DNA of 64,000 bases from Cupriavidus basilensis OR16 (GCF_000243095.1 NZ_AHJE01000036.1:35940-99939), one strand, 5' to 3'; positions 9,395-22,198 are shown, numbered from the stretch's first letter. Numbers and translations are program-made. The notes: a model not told the origin generated them from the sequence alone.

Positions 9395-10517
9395 GTGAGC
9401 CGTCGTCGCGTCGTCGTCACTGGGCTTGGCCTTGTGTCTCCGGTCGGAAACACGGTTGCCGAAGGCTGGGCCAACCTGGTTGCCGGCAAGTCTGGCATTG
9501 CCACCGTTACTAAATTCGATCATTCCGCGCTCTCCGTGCACTTCGCTGGCGAGGTCAAGGGGTTCAACGCCGAGGATTACATCCCGGCCAAGGAAGCCCG
9601 CCATATGGATACGTTTATCCACTATGGCATCGCAGCGGGTTCGCAGGCGCTCAAGGACAGCGGCTACGAAGTGACCGAAGCCAATGCGGATCGCATTGGC
9701 GTGCTGGTCGGATCGGGCATCGGCGGCCTGCCGATGATCGAAGATACCCACGCGGAGCTGACCAATCGCGGTCCGCGCCGGATCTCCCGACAGTATTGGC
9801 CTGGCGGCTCGCCTGATCCAGGCGGGAGATGCCGACGTGATGCTGGCCGGTGGCGCCGAATCCACCGTCTCGCCGCTGGGCATCGGCGGTTTCGCCGCCG
9901 CGCGCGCGCTGTCGACCCGCAACGATGACCCCGCTGCCGCCTCCCGTCCCTGGGACAAGGATCGCGATGGCTTCGTGCTGGGCGAAGGCGCCGGCGTGGT
10001 CATGCTGGAGGAGTACGAGTCGGCCAAGGCTCGCGGTGCCAGGATCTATGCGGAGCTGATTGGCTTCGGCATGAGTGGCGACGCGTACCACATGACCGCG
10101 CCCAATATGGACGGCCCCCGCCGCTGCATGGCCAACGCCCTTCGGGACGCTGGCATCAATGCGGACGAAGTTGGCTACCTGAATGCGCACGGCACCTCGA
10201 CTCCGCTTGGCGACAAGAACGAGACCGAGGCGATCAAGCTGGCCTTTGGCGATCACGCCTACAAGCTGGCGGTCAACTCGACCAAGTCGATGACCGGCCA
10301 CTTGCTGGGCGGCGCAGGCGGGCTTGAGTCGGTCTTCACCGTGCTGGCGTTGCATCACCAGGTGTCGCCGCCGACCATCAACATCTTCAACCAGGATCCC
10401 GAGTGCGACCTGGACTACGTGGCCAATACGGCACGTGACCTGAAGATCGACGTGGCGGTGAAAAACAACTTCGGCTTCGGCGGCACTAACGGCACGCTTG
10501 TCTTCCGCCGCGCCTGA
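9395..10517 (+). pseudogene. fabF: 3-oxoacyl-ACP synthase II gene, frameshifted by an internal deletion
   Basis: FabF elongates acyl-ACP chains. It starts at GTG 9395 behind AGGAAAT ([19 protein letters not shown]). The first frame is good until GPRRIS at about 9788; the next correct codons, in another frame, read [21 protein letters not shown] and run to the stop at 10517. About 37 residues are missing, including the stretch TACTTGLH that holds the active-site cysteine. The histidine motifs [11 protein letters not shown] and [12 protein letters not shown] remain. Loss of the nucleophile plus a frameshift in an essential gene points to an assembly fault. Confidence 0.85.
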
Positions 10518-11037
10518 ACCCGGCGGCCGCCGGGTGGCTTCCCCTTTGCGTCCGGTCAGGGCCCATCCCTTGCGGTGGGCCTTGGCGCTGTTCCTGGCCT
10601 GCGAGTTGGCAACGTTCGCGTTGCTGGCTCGGCAAGGAGTGCAGGAACTGGGGCGCTCGGCACAAGGCTGGGATTTCACGCAGTGGCTGTTGGCAGGCGG
10701 CCTGGCCGGATTGTGCGGCTGGCTGGCCTGGCATTGGCCCGCACTCTGGCGCGGGGCCGCTTGCACCTACGGCGGTTTGGCCCAAGGTCGGGACCGTACC
10801 GGCCGGCCGGGCATCCTGGTCGACATGCCGGATGGCCGCCGCGCGATAGCGCGGGTGGAATCCAGCTGGGAGCTGGGCGAGCTCGCGCTCGTGCTGGCCC
10901 TGGAGCCCGTGACCGGAAGGCCACCGCGTTTGCTGGTGGTCAATGGTGCATTTGTCGGCGCCAGCGCTTTGCGCGCCCTGCGACGCACCATTCGGGTCGC
11001 GCGCCGCGAAGGCCAGGCGGCCGGCGAGGTCGATTGA
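10498..11037 (+). CDS. Hypothetical two-helix membrane protein between fabF and rpoE
   Basis: A 179-residue frame from a TTG at 10498, overlapping the fabF stop by 20 bases; the true start may be downstream. Two hydrophobic segments are visible near residues 27-44 and 62-83, then a soluble C-terminal half with arginine-rich patches. I do not recognise the family. The same intergenic position often holds an uncharacterised membrane protein in Cupriavidus-like genomes. Possible co-transcription with fabF; the role is unknown. Confidence 0.55.
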   Translation: MSSAAPEPGGRRVASPLRPVRAHPLRWALALFLACELATFALLARQGVQELGRSAQGWDFTQWLLAGGLAGLCGWLAWHWPALWRGAACTYGGLAQGRDRTGRPGILVDMPDGRRAIARVESSWELGELALVLALEPVTGRPPRLLVVNGAFVGASALRALRRTIRVARREGQAAGEVD

Positions 11038-11166
11038 TGCGCGGCCATTTCAGCCATTCTTCACAATATGCGTTGCAACGCACTGACCGTGCGGCCTGCA
11101 ACGTAGGTAAAATACAACGTTTGTCGTGAAGACGATACCAAGAGATACACTGCAGGTGAAATATTC

Positions 11167-11766
11167 GTGAGCGAACGCGAAGCCGATCAGCTCCTCGTTG
11201 AACGCGTCCAGCAGGGCGATAAGCGGGCCTTTGAATTGCTGGTGGTGAAATACCACCGCAAGATCATCAGGCTCATTTCGCGTTTGGTGCGGGATTCCGC
11301 GGAAGTGGAGGATGTGGCACAGGATGCCTTTATCAAGGCGTATCGTGCATTGCCGCAATTTCGTGGCGAGTCGGCCTTCTACACCTGGTTGTACCGGATT
11401 GCGGTGAACACGGCGAAGAACTACCTGGCAACCCAGGGACGCCGGCCGGAAGCCTCCAGTGATATCGATGCCGAAGAGGCTGAAACTTTTGCGGACGGTG
11501 AGCAACTAAGAGATATCAATACGCCGGAGTCGATGCTCCATACCCGCCAGGTGGCCGAGACGGTCAACCGCGCGATGGAAGCACTGCCCGAGGAATTGCG
11601 CACCGCCATCACCCTTCGCGAGATCGAGGGCCTCAGCTATGAGGAGATCGCGGAAGCCATGGGTTGCCCGATCGGTACGGTCCGGTCACGCATCTTCAGG
11701 GCGCGCGAGGCGATTGCCGATAAATTGCGCCCGCTGCTGGGAACGGCAGAGGGCAAGCGGTGGTAG
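11167..11766 (+). CDS. rpoE: RNA polymerase sigma factor RpoE (AlgU-like ECF sigma)
   Basis: A 199-residue ECF sigma factor for envelope stress. Region 2 is LISRLVRDSAEVEDVAQDAF with the core-binding and -10 recognition helices; region 4 is LPEELRTAITLREIEGLSYE followed by the HTH with GTVRSRIFRAREA. It starts at GTG 11167. The rseA, rseB and mucD genes follow in the order of the Pseudomonas algU-mucABD locus, so its activity is controlled by the membrane anti-sigma factor next door. Confidence 0.95.
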   Translation: MSEREADQLLVERVQQGDKRAFELLVVKYHRKIIRLISRLVRDSAEVEDVAQDAFIKAYRALPQFRGESAFYTWLYRIAVNTAKNYLATQGRRPEASSDIDAEEAETFADGEQLRDINTPESMLHTRQVAETVNRAMEALPEELRTAITLREIEGLSYEEIAEAMGCPIGTVRSRIFRAREAIADKLRPLLGTAEGKRW

Positions 11767-11900
11767 CAGGTAGTTACACGTAGTGGTAAGCAGCAAATAA
11801 AATGTCGTGCGGCCAGCGTTGCAGCCTATTCCTGCATCGAAGAACGACAAAGCAGTAGACGGGATTGTCGGTTGTTCAATGGTTTTTCTAGGGGTGGGAA

Positions 11901-12530
11901 ATGGGTCAGGCTCATAAGCAGTCGGTTCATGAAGTGGAAGCAGCGGAGCAAATTTCCGTGCTGATGGATGGCGAGCTGGCGCCGCACGAAGTAAACGCAG
12001 TGCTGGACCTCGCAAAGAGCGAGGCAGGCATGGCGAGCTGGACCTCTTTTCAATTGATTGGCGATGCCCTGCGTTCGGAAGAATTGACGCATGCCGGCTC
12101 GACCGATGATTTTCTTTCCCGCTTTTCGGCTCGTCTGGACAGCGAACCGCATGTGCTGGTGCCTGCCGTCGCCAAAGCGTCGTCGGCCCATCGCCTGCTG
12201 TTCAAGCCGTCGTGGATGCGGCGCGTCGTGCCGAGCACGGCAATTGCCGCCGCGGTGGCCGCCGTCAGTTGGGTGGCCGTGCCGCAGCTGCGTGGCGCCG
12301 CCGACCTTGGCACGCCGGATGCGGTAGTGGCACGCGTCGAGCAACCCGCAGCGCCCAAGGCTGGCGGTATCGTGACTGTCTCCGCCGACAACGCGCAGAT
12401 GATCCGCGATCCCCGTCTGGACGAATACCTTCGTGCCCACCGCGTCTCGGTTGCCACCGATGCGGTAGTGCCGACCATGCGCACAGTGGCTAACAGCGCA
12501 AACTTCTCTCAGGACAATTCGCAGGAATAA
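11901..12530 (+). CDS. rseA: Anti-sigma-E factor RseA (MucA-like)
   Basis: A 209-residue single-pass inner-membrane protein. The N-terminal ~90 residues form the RseA_N sigma-binding domain (EQISVLMDGELAPHEVNAVL), a transmembrane helix lies at about 113-128 (TAIAAAVAAVSWVAVP), and the rest is periplasmic, where RseB would bind and site-1 protease would cut. Its TAA overlaps the rseB ATG by one base, so the two are translationally coupled. Confidence 0.9.
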   Translation: MGQAHKQSVHEVEAAEQISVLMDGELAPHEVNAVLDLAKSEAGMASWTSFQLIGDALRSEELTHAGSTDDFLSRFSARLDSEPHVLVPAVAKASSAHRLLFKPSWMRRVVPSTAIAAAVAAVSWVAVPQLRGAADLGTPDAVVARVEQPAAPKAGGIVTVSADNAQMIRDPRLDEYLRAHRVSVATDAVVPTMRTVANSANFSQDNSQE

Positions 12531-13612
12531 TGCCGGACATGCATAAAGGATGGTCGCCCGCCAACGTAGCGGGCGCACACAGAATTGGGGCCCTTCGCAG
12601 GTCCTTTTTTCTGGCCTTGTGTCTGACTGCGGCTGCGGCAACTGCGCAGCCGCCGGACAATACGCTGGCCCGTCGCGACGCAACGGCCTGGCTTAACAAG
12701 ATCCATCGCGCGGCCCAGCGCGAGAATTATGTCGGCACGCTGATTTATCAGCGTGGCAGCGTGATGCATGCATCACGTATCCAGCACTACAGCGATCTCG
12801 TCAACAACGAGTACGAACGGCTTGAGACGCTCGACGGCAAGCCGCGCGAGGTGCTGCGCCAGAACGACATCGTCCACAGCCTGATTCCCGAGGCCAAGCT
12901 GGTGGTGGTGGAGAAGCAGGAGGCCAAGGATCGCTTCCCGGCGCTGCTGGCCACCAACAAGAGCGACGTGCTTGATATCTACGATATGCGCAAGCTCCCT
13001 GGCGAGCGCGTGGCTGGCGTCGAGTGCGAAGTGTTCTCGCTCGAGCCGCATGACGCGGCTCGCTACGCCGTGCGGCTTTGGGCAGAGAAGAATTCCGGCT
13101 TGCTGATGCGTGCCCAGACCCTGGGCGAGGGCGGCAAGGTGCTGGAACAGGTTGCCTTTTCGCAGGTCGATATCGGCGTGCCGTCGGAAAAGCAGCGCAT
13201 TCTCACGGCCATCAAGAACTCTGGCGCCTGGAATCACTACGAAGTGACCAACCATCCGGCCAATATCGCCGACGAAGGTTGGAGCATCGCGGTTCCGGTC
13301 AAGGGATTCCTGAAGATCCGCGAGGTTCGCCGTCCGCTGGGAGAGCTGCGCGCGCCGCAGGCCAATCCGCGCGGCAATGTCTTCGAAGTGCTGCAGATCG
13401 TCTACAGCGATGGCTTGACCGGCCTGTCGGTTTTCATCGAGCCGGTTTCCGAGCAGCGCGTGCGCCGCGAAGGCGTCGCCTCGCTGGGTGCCACGCAGGT
13501 GGTGGTGCGCCGCGTGGCGGACTTCTGGATCACCGTGGTGGGTGAAGTCCCGCCGGCCACAGTGAGGCAGTTTGCCTCGGCGGTAGAATACAAACCACCG
13601 AAGGCCCACTAG
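12530..13612 (+). CDS. rseB: Sigma-E regulatory protein RseB (MucB-like)
   Basis: A 360-residue periplasmic protein that binds RseA and shields it from proteolysis until envelope stress. A signal peptide with hydrophobic core SFFLALCLTAAAATA is seen near residues 24-39. The MucB/RseB N-terminal lipoprotein-like domain follows (AQRENYVGTLIYQRGSVMHA, YERLETLDGKPREVLRQND) and then the smaller C-terminal domain near residues 220-350. Start overlaps the rseA stop. Confidence 0.92.
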   Translation: MPDMHKGWSPANVAGAHRIGALRRSFFLALCLTAAAATAQPPDNTLARRDATAWLNKIHRAAQRENYVGTLIYQRGSVMHASRIQHYSDLVNNEYERLETLDGKPREVLRQNDIVHSLIPEAKLVVVEKQEAKDRFPALLATNKSDVLDIYDMRKLPGERVAGVECEVFSLEPHDAARYAVRLWAEKNSGLLMRAQTLGEGGKVLEQVAFSQVDIGVPSEKQRILTAIKNSGAWNHYEVTNHPANIADEGWSIAVPVKGFLKIREVRRPLGELRAPQANPRGNVFEVLQIVYSDGLTGLSVFIEPVSEQRVRREGVASLGATQVVVRRVADFWITVVGEVPPATVRQFASAVEYKPPKAH

Positions 13613-13725
13613 ACCGGATCGCGGCGTCGCCGGAGGTGTGAACAATGCCTCCCGGCGCCCCGCCACTCGGCAACCCTGCTGCCTGTGCTTCCTTCCTCTT
13701 TTCGCTGATTTCCCGGGAGTCGACG

Positions 13726-15137
13726 ATGTCACCAAGATCTCCAGCCTTGGCTCGGACCGTGCTCATGGCTGCCATTCTCGCCTTTGCGCCCTTTGTTGCC
13801 GAGTTGAGTCACGCGCAGGCCGCCGCGCCTTCCTACAACCTGCCCGATTTCACCGAGCTGGTGGAAAAGGCCGGCCCGGCCGTCGTGAACATCCGCACCA
13901 CCGAGCGCGTGCGCGCGCGCGGCACGCCAGGGGGGACGGAAGACGACGAAATGGCAGAGTTCTTCCGCCGTTTCTTTGGCGTGCCCATGCCAGGCGCACC
14001 CACGCCACCGGGAGCCCCCCGCCGTGGCCAGCCGCCGCAGGGAGAGGAGCAGAGTCGTGGCGTGGGATCGGGTTTCGTCATCAGCCAGGATGGCTATGTG
14101 ATGACCAATGCCCACGTGGTTGCCGATGCGGAAACCATCTACGTCACGCTGCCCGACAAGCGGGAATTCAAGGCCAAGCTGATTGGATCGGACAAGCGCA
14201 CCGATGTCGCCTTGCTCAAGGTCGAAGCGACCGGCCTGCCCAAGCTGACGCTTGGCGATTCGGACAAGGTCCGCGCCGGCGAGTGGGTGCTGGCCATTGG
14301 TTCTCCTTTTGGCCTCGATAACACCGTGACTGCCGGCATTGTCTCCGCCAAGGGGCGCGATACCGGTGACTACCTGCCGTTCATCCAGACCGATGTGGCG
14401 GTCAACCCCGGCAATTCCGGCGGTCCGCTGATCAACCTGCGCGGCGAAGTGATCGGCATCAACTCGCAGATCTACAGCCGCAGCGGCGGCTATATGCATC
14501 TCCTTCGCGATCCCGATCGACGAAGCCTTGCGGGTTACCGAGCAGCTCAAGGCGACCGGCAAGGTCACGCGCGGACGCATCGCGGTGGCCATTGGCGACG
14601 TGACCAAGGAAGTCGCCGATTCGCTCGGCCTGGGCCGTGCCCGGGGCGCGCTGGTCGGCAGCGTCGAACCGGGCGGTCCTGCCGAGAAGGCTGGTATCGA
14701 GGCTGGCGACATCATCCTCAAGTTCAACGGCCGCGACATCGAGAAGGCGTCCGACCTGCCGCGCATGGTCGGCGACATCAAGCCGGGCACGCGCGTTCCG
14801 CTGCAACTCTGGCGCAAGGGCGCGACGCGCGAGGTATCCATCACCGTGGCTGAGCTCGACGCGGATGCCAAGGTGAAAACCCGCGGCGGCAACGGCCAGC
14901 GCGACGAAAGCAGCCCGCCGGCGGCCAAGCCTAATGCACTTGGCCTGATCGTCAACGAGATCCCCGACGGAAAGCTCAAAGAGCTCAAGATCAAGTCAGG
15001 GGTCGAGGTCGAGCAATCGGATGGGCCAGCGTTGCGTGCCGGCATTCGCCCGGGCGACATCATCCTGCGGCTGGGCGACAGCGATGTGACCAGCCCGAAG
15101 CAGTTCAATGAGCTGGTCAAGGCGCTCGACAAGGCCA
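13726..15137 (+). pseudogene. mucD: Periplasmic serine protease MucD/DegP, frameshifted and 3'-truncated
   Basis: An HtrA protease of the sigma-E regulon: signal peptide to about residue 27, trypsin-like domain with His in TNAHVVADA, Asp in KRTDVALLKV and Ser in NPGNSGGPL, then two PDZ domains. Two lesions are visible. At about 14495 'tatatgcatctcc' lacks two Gs against the expected ATGGGCATCTCC, moving the C-terminal half to another frame. At about 15136 the second PDZ ends at VKALDKA and jumps straight into the next gene. The ATG at 13726 is preferred over 13645 because the signal peptide starts there. Confidence 0.85.
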
Positions 15138-15425
15138 TATGGCAGGAGCTACTGCCATCTGTGCGAGGACATGAAAATCGCGCTGGAGCCGCTCCGGCGC
15201 GATTTTTCCTTTGTCCTGCACGAGGTGGACGTGGATGCCGACCCGGCGGCCGTTGCCCGTTTCGACGAGCTGGTTCCCGTGCTGATGGCCGGCTCCCCGG
15301 ACGGCCCGGACGGGGAGCTGTGCCATTACTTTCTTGATGAAAAGCGGGTGAGGGCGTGGCTGGCCGCACATGTGGGGCCGCTGACGGCCGGACGGGCGGG
15401 CAATGGGACGGCGGATGGCGCATAA
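15137..15425 (+). pseudogene. Glutaredoxin-like protein (C-x-x-C), start missing
   Basis: A thioredoxin-fold protein whose redox motif YCHLCEDM lies right at the left edge of the surviving sequence; it continues through FVLHEVDVDADPAAVARFDEL and the cis-Pro region VPVLMAG to the stop at 15425. The first few codons, including the start, were lost in the same junction that removed the 3' end of mucD, so the annotated frame from 15108 begins with codons belonging to mucD. It is a small cytoplasmic thiol-disulfide protein of unknown partner, normally placed between mucD and lepA. Confidence 0.75.
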
Positions 15426-15665
15426 GTGCGCCCGGCGAAGCCCGCTTTGGCCGCGGGGCTAGCGCCGTGGCCCATTTCGCAATACGGAAGTCCTTGAAAA
15501 TACGGTAAAATCGCACTTTGGCGCAAAGTCTGCGTCACCAACCTGCGGCCGGGATCGGCGCGCGCCCCGCAGGGCGCCAGTTCCAGGTCGTTCATAATTG
15601 CTGCGCCGCCCGGCGTGCCCACGCGGGCACTTCGTGGCCAGAATCGGCGCACCCCTGAGCATCAG

Positions 15666-17459
<1,794 letters not shown>

Positions 17460-17546
17460 GCCGGCTGGGCCGTACCGGCGCCGCCGGCCGGCTCCTGGCA
17501 GTGGTTGACGCGGACTCTAACAAAACAACACGAAGATCTAGCCGAC

Positions 17547-18446
17547 ATGAATTTTGCACTGATCCTTTTTGTGCTGGTGGTCATTACGGGCATTGCCTGG
17601 GTGGCCGACAAACTGGTGTTCGAGAAGCAGCGGCGGCTTTCCGCCCAGTCCGCGCTGGCGGAATTCGACGCGCGCAAGGTCGATCTCCAGGGACGCTACG
17701 GCGTCGGTGAGATCGACACGTCGCGTAGCCGCCTGGCCGAGGAAAAGCTGCGCCAACCGTGGTGGCTGGAGTATTCGGCAAGCTTCTTCCCGGTCATCCT
17801 GGCTGTGTTCGTGCTGCGCTCCTTCGTGGTGGAGCCGTTCAAGATTCCGTCCGGCTCGATGATCCCGACGCTGCTGATCGGCGACTTCATCCTGGTCAAC
17901 AAGTACGATTACGGCATCAGGCTGCCGGTGGTGAACAAGAAGATCCTCTCGGTCGGCGACCCGAAGCGCGGTGACGTGATGGTGTTCCGCTACCCGAAGG
18001 ACCAGTCCCTCGACTACATCAAGCGTGTGATCGGCGTGCCGGGCGATGTGGTGAGCTACCAGAACAAGCGCCTGACCATCAACGGCAAGGCCGCGGACTA
18101 CAGCACGCTGCCCGACTACCTGGATGAAGAGCGCCTCTCGTATTCGAAGCACTTCCGCGAGAAGCTGCCCGACGGTCCGGAGCACGGTATCCTCAACGAC
18201 GCCGACCGGCCGCCTTTTGTCTCCGGCGCGGATCCCGATTTTCCGTTCCGCGAAAACTGCACTTACAATCAGCAAGGGCTGACCTGCAAGGTGCCGCAAG
18301 GTCACTATTTTGTGATGGGCGACAACCGCGACAACAGCCTGGATTCACGTTATTGGGGCTTCGTGCCCGATCAGAATATTGTCGGCAGGGCATTCCTGAT
18401 CTGGATGAACCTCGGCAATATCGGACGCGTGGGGGCGTTCAAGTAA
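17547..18446 (+). CDS. lepB: Signal peptidase I (LepB)
   Basis: A 299-residue inner-membrane serine protease that releases exported proteins. Two N-terminal membrane helices (about 2-20 and 78-92) precede the catalytic domain. The nucleophile Ser104 is in IPSGSMIPTLL, the general base Lys159 in LDYIKRVIGVPGD, and box E reads GHYFVMGDNRDNSLDSRYW. I start at MNFALILFVL (17547). It lies 87 bases after lepA, as in E. coli. Confidence 0.95.
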   Translation: MNFALILFVLVVITGIAWVADKLVFEKQRRLSAQSALAEFDARKVDLQGRYGVGEIDTSRSRLAEEKLRQPWWLEYSASFFPVILAVFVLRSFVVEPFKIPSGSMIPTLLIGDFILVNKYDYGIRLPVVNKKILSVGDPKRGDVMVFRYPKDQSLDYIKRVIGVPGDVVSYQNKRLTINGKAADYSTLPDYLDEERLSYSKHFREKLPDGPEHGILNDADRPPFVSGADPDFPFRENCTYNQQGLTCKVPQGHYFVMGDNRDNSLDSRYWGFVPDQNIVGRAFLIWMNLGNIGRVGAFK

Positions 18447-18497
18447 GCCTTCTGCGGTGCGTATAAATCACTCCAGTCAAGCGAGGGAAAGCGCAAC

Positions 18498-18956
18498 ATG
18501 GGTCAAAAGGGTCAAGCTGGTCAAGCTGGTCAAACGGAACAAGCTAAACAAGCGGAACAACTGAATCGGGACGTTGGTTCAGGCAGAGGCAGGGCGCGTC
18601 TGGCGGGGCGGTACAAGGCGCGCGGATTCTCCCTCGGCAGCTTGCTGATCGTCATCTTGATCGTCGGGGGCATCGTGATCCCGGCGGTCAGGGCGATTCC
18701 AAGCCTGCTGGAGTATTTCTCGGTCAAGCGCGCCATCAGTTATGCCAAGCAACAGGCATCCAACAGGCGCGAAGTGGCCGATTATTTCAACAAGCAAGCA
18801 CAGATTGACCGTATCACCGCTGTACGCAGCGATGATCTGGATATTCACGAAGACGACAATGGCACGATCCGCTCGGTGGGCTTTTCCTACCGTAACGAGG
18901 TGCCGTTATACGGCCCTCTGAGCCTTATCATCACCTATTCGGGAACGCAGTACTGA
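18498..18956 (+). CDS. DUF4845 domain protein with one membrane helix
   Basis: A 152-residue protein found between lepB and rnc in beta- and gamma-proteobacteria. After a Gln/Gly/Ala-rich head built from repeated GQ and EQAKQ units (residues 2-21), a positively charged stretch leads to a helix at about 47-64 ([20 protein letters not shown]), giving a pilin-like N terminus. The remaining ~85 residues are periplasmic. Function unknown. The stop is followed by only one base before the rnc ATG, so it is in the rnc-era operon. Confidence 0.8.
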   Translation: MGQKGQAGQAGQTEQAKQAEQLNRDVGSGRGRARLAGRYKARGFSLGSLLIVILIVGGIVIPAVRAIPSLLEYFSVKRAISYAKQQASNRREVADYFNKQAQIDRITAVRSDDLDIHEDDNGTIRSVGFSYRNEVPLYGPLSLIITYSGTQY

Positions 18957-18957
18957 C

Positions 18958-19728
18958 ATGAACCTCGATGCCTTGCAGCAACGCCTCGGCTACCGCTTCA
19001 GCAAGCCAGAATTGCTGCAGCAGGCGCTGACGCACCGCAGTCACAGTGCCTTGCACAACGAACGCCTGGAATTCCTGGGCGATTCGGTGCTGAACTGCGC
19101 CGTGGCCGATATGCTGTACGGCATGTTCAGCAAGCTCGACGAAGGTGATCTCTCGCGCGTGCGCGCCAACCTGGTCAAGCAGCAGGCGCTGTACGAAATT
19201 GCCCAGATGCTGCAGTTGTCCGAGGCGCTGCGCCTGGGCGAGGGTGAACTGAAAAGCGGCGGTTTCCGCCGCCCGTCGATCCTTGCCGATGCGCTGGAAG
19301 CCATCGTCGGCGCCGTCTTCCTCGACGCGGGCTTCGACGGCGCGCGCACGCTGATCCGCAAGCTCTATATTCCCATCCTCGAGCAAGTCGATCCGCGCAC
19401 GCTGGGCAAGGATGCCAAAACGCTGTTGCAGGAGTACCTGCAAGGCCACAAGATCGCCCTGCCGCAATATAACGTGATCGCCACCCATGGCGCCGCGCAT
19501 AACCAGCAGTTTGAAGTCGAGTGCACCGTGCCTAAACTGGAAGTGCGGGTGTTCGGCACCGGCGCGTCGCGCCGGGCGGCCGAACAAGCCGCCGCCAAGC
19601 TGGCGCTCGACGAGGTGCAAAAGCTCGTGCCCCAGTTGCTCAAGCGCAGCCGGGCCGAGCGCACCGGCAAGACGCGCAAGCAACCGGTGCCACCCGATCC
19701 CCAGTTGTCTCTCAGGTTGAAGGAATGA
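18958..19728 (+). CDS. rnc: Ribonuclease III
   Basis: A 256-residue double-strand-specific endonuclease for rRNA and mRNA processing. The catalytic signature [13 protein letters not shown] holds the metal-binding Glu and Asp, and the second acidic site is [17 protein letters not shown] dsRNA-binding domain occupies about 155-225 ([18 protein letters not shown]). The end overlaps the era start by four bases (ATGA). Confidence 0.95.
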   Translation: MNLDALQQRLGYRFSKPELLQQALTHRSHSALHNERLEFLGDSVLNCAVADMLYGMFSKLDEGDLSRVRANLVKQQALYEIAQMLQLSEALRLGEGELKSGGFRRPSILADALEAIVGAVFLDAGFDGARTLIRKLYIPILEQVDPRTLGKDAKTLLQEYLQGHKIALPQYNVIATHGAAHNQQFEVECTVPKLEVRVFGTGASRRAAEQAAAKLALDEVQKLVPQLLKRSRAERTGKTRKQPVPPDPQLSLRLKE

Positions 19729-20660
19729 CCGAATCTACCGATCCGCAGCAAGACGCCGCGGGTAACCCTACCGCAGCGTTTCGCTGCGGCACCGTGGCCA
19801 TTGTCGGGCGTCCCAACGTCGGCAAGTCCACCCTGATGAATGCGTTGGTTGGCCAGAAGGTCAGCATCACCTCCCGCAAGGCGCAGACCACGCGCCACCG
19901 CATCGTCGGCATCCAGACCACCGAGGATGCCCAGTTCGTCTTCGTCGATACCCCGGGTTTCCAGACGCGCCATGCCAGCGCGTTGAACCGCTCGCTGAAC
20001 CGCGCCGTCACCTCGACCCTGTCGTCGGTGGACCTGGTGCTGTTCGTGGTCGAGGCCGGCTATTACGGCGCCGACGACGAGAAAGTGCTGTCGCTGCTGC
20101 CGAAGAAAGTGCCGGTGCTGCTGGTCACCAACAAGCTGGACCGCCTTGGCGCGGACCGGGCCGAGGTGATGATGCCCTTCCTGGAAAAGATGGGCCACCA
20201 GTTCCAGTTCGCGGAAGTGGTGCCGATGTCAGCCAAGACGCACGATCACATCGAGCGCCTGCTCGCCATCATCCGGCCTTACCTGCCGGAAGGGGAGCCG
20301 ATGTATGACGCCGACTCGATGACCGATCGCAGCGAGCGCTTCATGGCCTCGGAGATCATCCGCGAGAAGGTGTTCCGCTGGACCGGCGACGAGTTGCCGT
20401 ACACCAGCACGGTCATCATCGAGAAGTTCGAGACCGAAGGCCGGTTGCGGCGCATCTTTGCCACCATCCTGGTCGAGCGCGACGGACACAAGGCCATGAT
20501 CATCGGCAACAAGGGCGCCAAGCTCAAGACCATCTCCACGGAGGCCCGCATCGACATGGAGAAGCTGTTCGACGGCAAGGTCTACCTGGAGATGTTCATC
20601 AAGGTAAAGAGCGGCTGGGCCGACAACGAAGCTGGATTGCGCGCCTACGGCTATGAGTGA
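19725..20660 (+). CDS. era: GTPase Era
   Basis: A 311-residue ribosome-assembly GTPase that binds 16S rRNA. G1 is [14 protein letters not shown]3 DTPGFQT, G4 TNKLDRL; the C-terminal KH domain contains [19 protein letters not shown]. It overlaps rnc by four bases and recO by eight, giving a tightly coupled rnc-era-recO operon. Confidence 0.95.
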   Translation: MTESTDPQQDAAGNPTAAFRCGTVAIVGRPNVGKSTLMNALVGQKVSITSRKAQTTRHRIVGIQTTEDAQFVFVDTPGFQTRHASALNRSLNRAVTSTLSSVDLVLFVVEAGYYGADDEKVLSLLPKKVPVLLVTNKLDRLGADRAEVMMPFLEKMGHQFQFAEVVPMSAKTHDHIERLLAIIRPYLPEGEPMYDADSMTDRSERFMASEIIREKVFRWTGDELPYTSTVIIEKFETEGRLRRIFATILVERDGHKAMIIGNKGAKLKTISTEARIDMEKLFDGKVYLEMFIKVKSGWADNEAGLRAYGYE

Positions 20661-21415
20661 GAGAGCGGGCGGGCCTGCCCTGAAGGCCCGCCGCATTGAT
20701 CCGGTGGTGGAAGAAGCTGCCGAACTGCTGGACAGCCACGCCGTGCCTGGCATGGCAGTGGCGGAGCAACGCGCGATGATGGATCGCGCGTTGCGCATTG
20801 TGCCGGCGCGCACGGAGCTGCGCGTGGCCAACCAGCCCGGCTTTGTGCTGCACGCCTGGCCGTACCGCGAAACCAGCCTGATCCTGGACGTGTTCACGCG
20901 TGACCACGGCCGCGTGGCCATGGTGGCCAAGGGCGCCAAGCGTCCGCATTCGGCGCTGCGCCCGGTGCTCCAGCATTTCCAGCCAATCTCCCTGTCATGG
21001 AGCGGCCGCGGCGAGGTCAAGACGCTGACGCGCGCGGAATGGGTCGGCGGCATGCTGCCGCTGGCCAGCGACGCCTTGCTCTCGGGCTTCTACCTCAACG
21101 AGTTGCTGCTGCGCTTTTGCGCCCGCGAAGACGCCCACGTTACCCTGTTCCGCCAGTACATGGCCACGCTGACCCGGCTCTCGCATGGCGAGCCTGCCGG
21201 CCTGGTGCTGCGCGGCTTCGAGCGCGTGCTGCTGCAGGAGACTGGCTTTGCGGTCGCCTTCGATGAGTGCGCCAATTCGGGCGAGACGGTCGAGCCGGCG
21301 CTGGACTACGTCTACCAACCCGAGCGAGGCGTGCGCCGGGCACAGGCCAGCGATCCTTCATCCTGGCCGGTGATTTCCGGGCAGACGCTGCTCGACATGT
21401 CGCAGGACGACTATA
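20653..21415 (+). pseudogene. recO: DNA repair protein RecO, C-terminal end lost
   Basis: RecO loads RecA onto SSB-coated DNA. The OB-fold region is clear ([20 protein letters not shown], then [17 protein letters not shown]), followed by the helical domain with [15 protein letters not shown]. After SQDDYSD (about 21410-21418) the frame runs into the start of pdxJ read in the wrong frame; the last ~50-60 residues and the spacer are absent. The N-terminal ~70 residues include an unusual extension before the OB fold. The abrupt fusion into pdxJ resembles the other junction errors in this window. Confidence 0.75.
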
Positions 21416-22198
21416 GTGATCTTCCACGCGCATCCCGGCGTCATCGACCTTGGCGTCAATATCGACCACGTGGCCACGCTGCGCAATGCGCGCGGCACGG
21501 TCTATCCCGATCCGATCCAGGCAGCGCTGCAGGCCGAGCAGGCCGGCGCCGACCTGATCACGCTGCACCTGCGTGAAGACCGCCGCCACATCCGCGACGC
21601 CGACGTGCAAGCGCTGCGGCCCCTGTTGGCAACGCGCATGAACCTGGAGTGCGCGATCACGCAGGAAATGCTCGACATCGCCTGCGGGATTCGTCCCCAG
21701 GATGTCTGCCTGGTGCCCGAGCGGCGCGAGGAAGTCACCACTGAAGGCGGCCTGGACGTAGCCGGCCGCTTCGAGCAGGTCAAGGCCGCCTGCCGCCAGT
21801 TGGCCGATGCAGGCATCCGCGTCTCGCTGTTCATCGATGCGCAGGCAGAGCAGATCGAAGCCGCCGCCGCTTGCGGTGCGCCGGTGGTGGAGCTGCACAC
21901 CGGGCGCTACGCCGATGCGCATTCGCCTGAGGAGCAGGCCACCGAGCTGCGCCGAGTCGCCGAAGGCGTCGATGCCGGCGTGCGGCTTGGCCTGGTGGTC
22001 AACGCCGGCCACGGCCTGCACTACACCAATGTGCAGCCGGTTGCCGCGCTGCATGGCATCAAGGAATTGAATATCGGCCACGCCATCGTTGCGCATGCGG
22101 TCTTTGTCGGCTGGCAGAACGCCGTGCGCGAGATGAAGGCCATCATGGTGGCCGCGCGTCTGGGCACCACTTATCCGCGCCCGGACGCCGCAGCGTGA
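21416..22198 (+). CDS. pdxJ: Pyridoxine 5'-phosphate synthase PdxJ
   Basis: A 260-residue TIM-barrel enzyme that condenses deoxyxylulose phosphate with aminoacetone phosphate to form vitamin B6. Diagnostic segments are [34 protein letters not shown] and the phosphate-binding [13 protein letters not shown]. It begins at GTG 21416, immediately at the recO junction, so its native leader is missing. The end overlaps acpS by four bases (GTGA). Confidence 0.92.
   Translation: MIFHAHPGVIDLGVNIDHVATLRNARGTVYPDPIQAALQAEQAGADLITLHLREDRRHIRDADVQALRPLLATRMNLECAITQEMLDIACGIRPQDVCLVPERREEVTTEGGLDVAGRFEQVKAACRQLADAGIRVSLFIDAQAEQIEAAAACGAPVVELHTGRYADAHSPEEQATELRRVAEGVDAGVRLGLVVNAGHGLHYTNVQPVAALHGIKELNIGHAIVAHAVFVGWQNAVREMKAIMVAARLGTTYPRPDAAA

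Noticed and set aside
21416..21576. C-terminal extension of RecO running through pdxJ
   Set aside because: These codons are the pdxJ coding sequence in the wrong frame; the RecO family end is missing rather than replaced.
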